Shown one piece after another: positions 13,889-18,337 of a stretch of DNA of 18,337 nucleotides. Within the stretch, counting starts at the first letter, position 1. Each line of letters starts with the position of its first letter. The DNA is from Usitatibacter sp035624355 (GTDB lineage: Bacteria > Pseudomonadota > Gammaproteobacteria > Burkholderiales > Usitatibacteraceae): positions 1-18,337 of the forward strand of contig DASPRQ010000091.1 of assembly GCA_035624355.1 (NCBI GenBank). The letters run 5' to 3'. Below the pieces are notes generated by a model. That model saw nothing but the letters and a program-made list of their open reading frames with translations, ran no database searches and was not told the DNA's origin. The position numbers were made by a program, and so were the translations under genes.

Positions 13889-15115
13889 TTGTCGCACATC
13901 CTGCAGGACATCCGCGTGCTCGACCTGAGCCGCGTGCTCGCCGGGCCCTGGGCGACCCAGAACCTCGCCGACCTCGGGGCCGAGGTGATCAAGATCGAGC
14001 GTCCCGGGCTGGGGGACGACACGCGTCGCTGGGGGCCGCCCTTCCTGCGCGACGTTCAGGGGCGCGAGACGGGGGACGCGGCCTATTACCTCGCGTGCAA
14101 CCGCGGCAAGAAGTCCGTGACGCTCGACATCGCCACGCCGCGCGGGCGCGACCTCGCGCGCTCGCTCGCGCTCGCAAGCGACGTGCTCGTGGAGAACTTC
14201 AAGGTGGGCGACCTCGCCCGCCACGGCCTGGACTACGAGACCCTCGAGCGCGACCATCCGCGGCTCGTCTATTGCTCGATCACCGGCTTCGGGCAGGACG
14301 GGCCCTACCGCGAGCGGCCGGGCTACGATTTCATGATCCAGGGCCTGGGCGGGCTGATGAGCGTCACCGGGGAGCGCGACGACCGGCCCGGGGGCGGGCC
14401 GCAGAAGGTGGGCGTGGCCGTGGCGGACCTCTTCACGGGAATGTACGCCACGAGCGCCATCCTCGCCGCCCTCATCGAGCGCGGCCGGACGGGACGGGGG
14501 CAGCGCATCGACCTCGCGCTCCTCGACGTGCAGGTCGCGATGCTCGCCAACCTGAGCTCGAGCTACTTCGTGTCGGGGGAGGTGCCGCGCCGCATGGGCA
14601 ACGCCCACCAGAACATCGTCCCGTACCACGTGTTCCGCGCGGCCGACGGGTTCCTGGTCGTCGCGGTCGGCAACGACGGCCAGTTCGCGAGCTTCTGCGC
14701 GGTGATCGGCGAGCCCGGCTGGAGCTCCGATCCGCGCTTTGCGACCAACGCGCAGCGCGTGCGCCATCGCGACCTTCTCGTGGGGCTCATCGAGGAGCGC
14801 CTGCGGGCGCGGCCCGCGCGCGAGTGGCTCGCGCGCCTCGAATCGGCCGCAGTCCCGTGCGGGCCGATCAACGACCTCGCCCAGGTGTTCGCCGACCCCC
14901 AGGTGCGGCATCGCGGCTTGGAGATCCGCGCGCCGCATCCGGCGGCGGGCGAGGTGCGCATGGTCGCGAGCCCCATGAGGTTCGCGCGCGATCCCGTCAC
15001 CCACGACCATGCGCCCCCGCTGCGCGGCGAGCACACCGAGGGCGTGCTCGGGAGCATCCTGGGCCTCGACCCCGGCGAGATCGCGCGCCTGCGCGCCGAG
15101 GGGGTCATCGAGTAG
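13889..15115 (+). CDS. Class III (CaiB/BaiF) CoA-transferase
   Basis: The enzyme transfers CoA between carboxylic acids through an aspartyl-acyl intermediate. The 408-residue protein shows the family signatures: IRVLDLSRVLAGPWATQNLA at 8-27, GAEVIKIERPGLGDDTRRWG, NRGKKSVTLD (71-80), SDVLVENFKVG, ITGFGQDGPY (131-140), PGYDFMIQGLGGLMSVTG and the catalytic aspartate D180 in VAVADLFTGMYA. The acyl substrate cannot be read from sequence; succinyl-CoA is a common donor in the group. The chosen start is a TTG (13889-13891), which gives the usual MSxIL-type beginning; GAGGA lies just upstream but only 2 bases away. A longer frame from ATG 13796 would add an Arg/Pro-rich, non-conserved stretch crossing the promoter. 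It lies 57 bases before a flavoprotein gene, probably in one operon. Confidence 0.92.
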   Translation: MSHILQDIRVLDLSRVLAGPWATQNLADLGAEVIKIERPGLGDDTRRWGPPFLRDVQGRETGDAAYYLACNRGKKSVTLDIATPRGRDLARSLALASDVLVENFKVGDLARHGLDYETLERDHPRLVYCSITGFGQDGPYRERPGYDFMIQGLGGLMSVTGERDDRPGGGPQKVGVAVADLFTGMYATSAILAALIERGRTGRGQRIDLALLDVQVAMLANLSSSYFVSGEVPRRMGNAHQNIVPYHVFRAADGFLVVAVGNDGQFASFCAVIGEPGWSSDPRFATNAQRVRHRDLLVGLIEERLRARPAREWLARLESAAVPCGPINDLAQVFADPQVRHRGLEIRAPHPAAGEVRMVASPMRFARDPVTHDHAPPLRGEHTEGVLGSILGLDPGEIARLRAEGVIE

Positions 15116-15160
15116 ACTGGGCCATCGCATCGACGAGGCCGGCTCGAGCGACGAGCGGCC

Positions 15161-15166
15161 GGGAGG
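15161..15166 (+). promoter_or_regulatory. Ribosome binding site for a CTG start
   Basis: GGGAGG is followed after 6 bases by CTG (15173-15175), the first codon of the conserved N-terminus of the flavoprotein. This is the only strong Shine-Dalgarno sequence in the 57-base gap, and it supports CTG as the start codon. Confidence 0.5.
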
Positions 15167-15172
15167 CGTCCC

Positions 15173-17005
15173 CTGAAGCCCACGGACATCGGCAATCCGG
15201 ATTATTTCCACAAGGTCGTGGACTGCCAGTGGGCGTGCCCCGCCCACACGCCTGTGCCCGAGTACATCCGCCTCATCGCGCAGGGGCGTTACGCCGACGC
15301 CTACATGGTGAACTGGGAGTCGAACGTCTTTCCCGGGATCCTCGGGCGCACCTGCGACCGCCCCTGCGAGCCGGCGTGCCGCCGGGGGCGCGTCGAGGAG
15401 GGGGCACCCGAGGGCGAGGGCGCGTCCCCGAAGCCCGAGCCGGTGGCGATCTGCCGCCTGAAGCGCGTCGCCTCGGACTACAAGGAGGACATCCGCGGGC
15501 GGCTGCCCAGGCCCGCCGCGCGGCCCAACGGCCCCCGCGTCGCGTGCGTGGGCGCGGGGCCCGCCTCGCTCACCGTGGCGCGCGACCTAGCGCCGCTGGG
15601 CTACCGCGTCACCGTCTTCGAGTCCGACCGCCTCGCCGGGGGCATGATCCGCACCCAGATCCCGCGCTTCCGCCTGCCCGAGGGCGTGATCGACGAGGAG
15701 GTGGGCTACGTGCTCGGCCTCGGCGTCGACTTCCGGCCCGGCCACCGCATCGATTCCCTGAAGGCTCTGCTCGCCGAAGGCTACGACGCCGTGTTCGTGG
15801 GCTCGGGGGCGCCGCGCGGGCGCGACCTCGACATTCCCGGCCGGCGCGAGGCGGCGGCCAACATCCACATCGGGATCGACTGGCTCGCCTCGGTGTCCTT
15901 CGGCCACGTCGAGCGCATCGGCAGGCGCGTGATCGTGCTCGGGGGCGGCAACACGGCCATGGACTGCTGCCGCTCCTCGAGGCGCCTCGGGGGCGCGGAC
16001 GTGAAGGTCATCGTGCGCTCCGGCTTCGAGGAGATGAAGGCGAGTCCCTGGGAGAAGGAGGACGCGATCCACGAGGGGATCCCCATCCTCAACTACCTCG
16101 TGCCCCGCGCCTTCCTGCACCGCGACGGCCGGCTGACGGGCGTCTCCTTCGACAAGGTGAAGGCCGTCTACGACGAACGCGGGCGGCGCTCGCTCGTGCC
16201 CACGGGCGAGCCGGAGGCGGTCTTCGAGTGCGACGACGTGCTCGTCGCGATCGGCCAGGAGAACGCCTTCCCCTGGATCGAGCGCGACATCGGCATCGAC
16301 TTCGACGCCCGCGGCATGCCGACGGTCGACCCGGTCACGATGCGCTCGACGCGACCCGAGGTCTATTTCGGCGGCGACGCGGCGCTCGGCCCGAAGAACA
16401 TCATCTGGGCCGTGGCGCACGGGCACGAGGCGGCGATCTCCATCGATCTCGCCTGTCAGGGGGCGGACACGCGCGATCGGCCCGCGCCCCGGGTGAGCGT
16501 CGTGTCGCAGAAGATGGGCATCCACGAGTGGAGCTACGACAACCAGGTGGCCCCGGACCCGCGCCACAGGGTGCCCCTGAAGGAGCTCACGATCGCGCTG
16601 AAGGACATCCGCCAGGAGGTGGAGCTGGGGTTCGACCCGCAGCTCGCCTGGAAGGAGGCGCAGCGCTGCCTCAACTGCGACGTGCAGACCGTGTTCGCGC
16701 CGAGGCTGTGCATCGAGTGCGACGCCTGCGTCGACGTCTGCCCGATGGACTGCATCACCTTCACCGCGAACGGCGAGGAGGCGGAGCTGCGCACGCGCCT
16801 CAACGCGCCCGCCGACAACCTCGAGCAGTCGCTCTACGTGGGCGGCCCCCTGCGCACCTCGCGCATCCTCGTGAAGGACGAGGACGTCTGCCTGCACTGC
16901 GGCCTGTGCGCCGAGCGCTGCCCGACGGGCGCCTGGGACATGCAGAAGTTCCTCCTCGAGACGGCCCGCGCGGGGTGGTCGTGCCGGCCGCGCAAGGCCG
17001 CGTAG
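15173..17005 (+). CDS. GltD-like FAD-dependent NAD(P)-ferredoxin oxidoreductase with C-terminal 2[4Fe-4S] domain
   Basis: The predicted 610-residue protein probably moves electrons between NAD(P)H and ferredoxin-type centres. In order it has an N-terminal Cys-rich Fer4_20 domain (C18, C22, C61, C65, C69); an FAD-binding Rossmann fold with VACVGAGPASLTVARDL (GPASL rather than the usual GPAGL); an NAD(P)-binding fold with VIVLGGGNTAMDCC (253-266); the FAD-closing motif VYFGGDAALG (397-406); CLNC at 499-502; and a ferredoxin domain with CIECDACVDVCP (513-524) and CLHCGLCAERCP (573-584). It resembles glutamate synthase small subunits and the flavoprotein subunit (KorC type) of 2-oxoacid:NADP oxidoreductase of aromatic degraders. 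No korAB or gltB lies in the window. The frame has no ATG, GTG or TTG between the preceding stop and GTG 15218. CTG 15173 keeps the conserved NPDYFHKVVDCQ beginning and has a good ribosome site. GTG 15218 would give 595 residues. Confidence 0.88.
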   Translation: MKPTDIGNPDYFHKVVDCQWACPAHTPVPEYIRLIAQGRYADAYMVNWESNVFPGILGRTCDRPCEPACRRGRVEEGAPEGEGASPKPEPVAICRLKRVASDYKEDIRGRLPRPAARPNGPRVACVGAGPASLTVARDLAPLGYRVTVFESDRLAGGMIRTQIPRFRLPEGVIDEEVGYVLGLGVDFRPGHRIDSLKALLAEGYDAVFVGSGAPRGRDLDIPGRREAAANIHIGIDWLASVSFGHVERIGRRVIVLGGGNTAMDCCRSSRRLGGADVKVIVRSGFEEMKASPWEKEDAIHEGIPILNYLVPRAFLHRDGRLTGVSFDKVKAVYDERGRRSLVPTGEPEAVFECDDVLVAIGQENAFPWIERDIGIDFDARGMPTVDPVTMRSTRPEVYFGGDAALGPKNIIWAVAHGHEAAISIDLACQGADTRDRPAPRVSVVSQKMGIHEWSYDNQVAPDPRHRVPLKELTIALKDIRQEVELGFDPQLAWKEAQRCLNCDVQTVFAPRLCIECDACVDVCPMDCITFTANGEEAELRTRLNAPADNLEQSLYVGGPLRTSRILVKDEDVCLHCGLCAERCPTGAWDMQKFLLETARAGWSCRPRKAA

Positions 17006-17013
17006 GATCCCCT

Positions 17014-17032
17014 CCCCGCGCCGGGCGCGGGG
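17014..17032 (+). terminator. GC-rich hairpin after the flavoprotein gene
   Basis: The 9-base arms CCCCGCGCC (17014-17022) and GGCGCGGGG (17024-17032) are perfectly complementary, 8 bases after the stop. There is no T run, so it is either a U-less terminator or an mRNA-stabilising 3' hairpin. Confidence 0.45.
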
Positions 17033-17046
17033 TTACAGACGTAACC
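17031..17046. promoter_or_regulatory. Palindromic site GGTTAC-N4-GTAACC upstream of mcp
   Basis: GGTTAC and GTAACC form a perfect 6-4-6 dyad. A related sequence, GATTACAGGCGGTTACC, occurs at 17131-17147; its first 11 bases match the dyad's first 11 at nine positions. The spacing and symmetry suggest a protein-binding site, or an RNA hairpin in the 3' end of the previous transcript. The protein is unknown. Confidence 0.35.
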
Positions 17047-17165
17047 GCTCCGCAACGCGGAAATGTGACGCAGCGCACAGCCGGGCGCGCCCCGCCCGGA
17101 CGGGGCACCCGCGGGCCCGCGTTCGCCAACGATTACAGGCGGTTACCGATGAAAGGCGCCCCGGG

Positions 17166-17194
17166 TTGACCGCGCGGTTCACAACCAACAAAGT
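17166..17194 (+). promoter_or_regulatory. Weak candidate promoter for mcp
   Basis: TTGACC (17166-17171) is a good -35 box, but at 17-base spacing the -10 is only CAAAGT (17189-17194), three of six bases. I see no convincing sigma28 or sigma54 promoter in the 247-base gap 17006-17252; the gap otherwise holds the hairpin, the GGTTAC dyads and TCCGC-AAC-GCGGA at 17049-17061. Confidence 0.25.
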
Positions 17195-17252
17195 GCGGCA
17201 AGTTCACTACAACGAGGGCGCGCCGCGCCGCCCAGCCACGGAAGGAGTTGAG

Positions 17253-18337
17253 ATGGTCCTGCGAAATCTGACGATCGGCACGCGGCTTGCGCTCGGCTTC
17301 GGCGCCATTCTCGCGATATTGATGGTGGTCTCCGTGGGGGGCACCGTGCTGGGCACCAAGAGCCGCAAGGACCTCGCGGCCGTCGCCTCCGCGGCGGTCG
17401 CCAAGGAGCGCCTCGCCTCGGACATGCAGGAGCAGGTCCTGGAGCGCTCGGCCATCATGCGCAACGTCGGGCTCCTCACGGACTTCAAGGCGATGCAGGT
17501 CCAGGCCCAGCTCGCCAACGAGGAGAGCCGCAAGTACGCCGAGACGCGCCAGGCGATGCTCAGGCTCGACCTCGACGCCAAGGAGCGCGCCATGATGGAC
17601 GAGCTCGCCAAGCTGGACGAGGCGGTGAAGGAGCCGTTCAGGAAGGCGATGGAGCTGCAGAGCGCCTTCCGCAACGAGGAAGCGGTGGGCCTGCTCATGA
17701 ACCAGGTGGACCCCGCCGTGGCGAAGACGATGGACGTCCTCAACAACCTCGCGCAGATGCAGAAGAAGGCGAGCGAGGAGGCGACCAGCGCCGCCCTCGT
17801 CACCGGCGACCGCCTCGCCACCACCACCTACGTCGTCGAGGGCGTGACGCTGCTGCTCGCGGTGCTGATCGCCTGGGCCATCATGCGCAGCATCACCTCG
17901 CCGCTCGGCGAGGCCGTGTCGATCGCCAAGCGCGTGGCGGCGGGCGACCTTGCCTCGAAGATCGAGCCCGCGGGCCGCGACGAGGCCGCGGAGCTGCTCG
18001 CGGCGCTGCGCGACATGAACGACGGCCTGGGCCGCATGGTGCTGCAGATCCGCTCCGGGTCCGAGTCGATCGCGGTAGGCGCCAACCAGGTGGCCGCCGG
18101 CAACCAGCAGCTCTCCAGCCGCACCGAGGAGCACGCGAGCTCGCTCGAGGAGACCGCCTCGACGCTCGAGGAATTCACGACCACCGTGCGGCAGAACGCC
18201 GAGCACGCCAAGCAGGCGAGCTCGCTCGCGGGCACCGCCGCGTCGACCGCCGAGAAGGGCGGCCAGGTGGTGAGCAAGGTGGTGACCACGATGCAGGAGG
18301 TGACCCAGTCGTCGAAGCGCATCTCCGACATCATCGG
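17253..18337 (+). CDS. Methyl-accepting chemotaxis protein, 3' end beyond the window
   Basis: The first 361 codons are present and the frame is open to the window edge. Layout: transmembrane helix 1 (about 11-33), a periplasmic four-helix-bundle-type sensor region (34-190) rich in Ala, Lys and Glu, transmembrane helix 2 (192-211), a HAMP domain (212-265; TSPLGEAVSIAKRVAAGDL) and the start of the cytoplasmic signalling coiled coil with the methylation helix (NQQLSSRTEEHASSLEETAS at 284-303). The CheA/CheW-contact hairpin lies outside. The ligand is unknown. The ATG at 17253 has an excellent ribosome site, GAAGGAG, 5 bases upstream. Confidence 0.95.
   Translation, partial: MVLRNLTIGTRLALGFGAILAILMVVSVGGTVLGTKSRKDLAAVASAAVAKERLASDMQEQVLERSAIMRNVGLLTDFKAMQVQAQLANEESRKYAETRQAMLRLDLDAKERAMMDELAKLDEAVKEPFRKAMELQSAFRNEEAVGLLMNQVDPAVAKTMDVLNNLAQMQKKASEEATSAALVTGDRLATTTYVVEGVTLLLAVLIAWAIMRSITSPLGEAVSIAKRVAAGDLASKIEPAGRDEAAELLAALRDMNDGLGRMVLQIRSGSESIAVGANQVAAGNQQLSSRTEEHASSLEETASTLEEFTTTVRQNAEHAKQASSLAGTAASTAEKGGQVVSKVVTTMQEVTQSSKRISDII

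Noticed and set aside
15113..15175. Read-through of the CoA-transferase TAG into the flavoprotein, which is in the same frame
   Set aside because: The 19 intervening codons are Arg-rich and without family likeness, and a good ribosome site precedes CTG 15173. A shared frame happens by chance one time in three.
13754..15247. Extension of the HD-GYP frame upstream of its ATG, across the CoA-transferase gene
   Set aside because: The region encodes the CoA-transferase on the other strand; the extension is low-complexity and the DUF3391 region begins at the ATG at 13753.

Overview
The window is GC-rich, tightly packed proteobacterial chromosome with no mobile elements, phage genes, tRNA or rRNA. 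By eye, G/C-ending codons dominate and stop/start overlaps are common. The protein set is a complete System I (Ccm) cytochrome c maturation operon with a separate CcmI carrying an Ig-like C-terminus, a YjgN-free TPM pair, LplT, a DUF3391 HD-GYP protein, an IclR regulator, a class III CoA-transferase and a GltD-like flavoprotein. It best fits an environmental betaproteobacterium, though a gammaproteobacterium cannot be excluded from sequence alone.

Layout. (i) 1-597, + strand: the end of one TPM-domain gene with a Gly-rich tail and a second TPM-domain gene, followed by a hairpin terminator. (ii) 675-1463, +: an IclR-family regulator that converges on the ccm operon with a 4-bp overlap of stop codons. 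(iii) 8753 down to 1460, - strand: one nine-gene operon, ccmI-ccmA-ccmB-ccmC-ccmD-ccmE-ccmF-ccmG-ccmH, almost every junction being an ATGA/GTGA overlap or a gap of a few bases. It exports and ligates heme to apocytochromes c on the periplasmic side. CcmI carries an in-frame tandem duplication of its C-terminal domain. A consensus -10 box and an FNR/CRP-type dyad lie upstream. (iv) 8994-9527, +: a small membrane protein resembling DUF1453/CcdC, divergent from ccm. (v) 13753 down to 9531, -: an HD-GYP protein with an altered HD doublet, a degenerate-GGDEF/EAL phosphodiesterase and the lysophospholipid transporter LplT, probably one transcript. (vi) 13889-17005, +: a class III (CaiB/BaiF) CoA-transferase and a flavoprotein with Cys-rich N-terminus and a C-terminal 2[4Fe-4S] ferredoxin domain, whose best start is a CTG codon; then a strong GC hairpin and further dyads. 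(vii) 17253 to the window end, +: the first 361 codons of a methyl-accepting chemotaxis protein.

Most of the window is recognisable metabolism and signalling. No wholly new system is evident. The points most worth a second look are the duplicated CcmI domain, the FNR-like dyad placed about 43 bp upstream of the predicted ccm start, the HD-GYP protein lacking the HD histidine beside an EAL enzyme, the CTG start of the flavoprotein, and the dyads between that gene and mcp. All gene-free stretches are shorter than 300 bases and are described in the entries.
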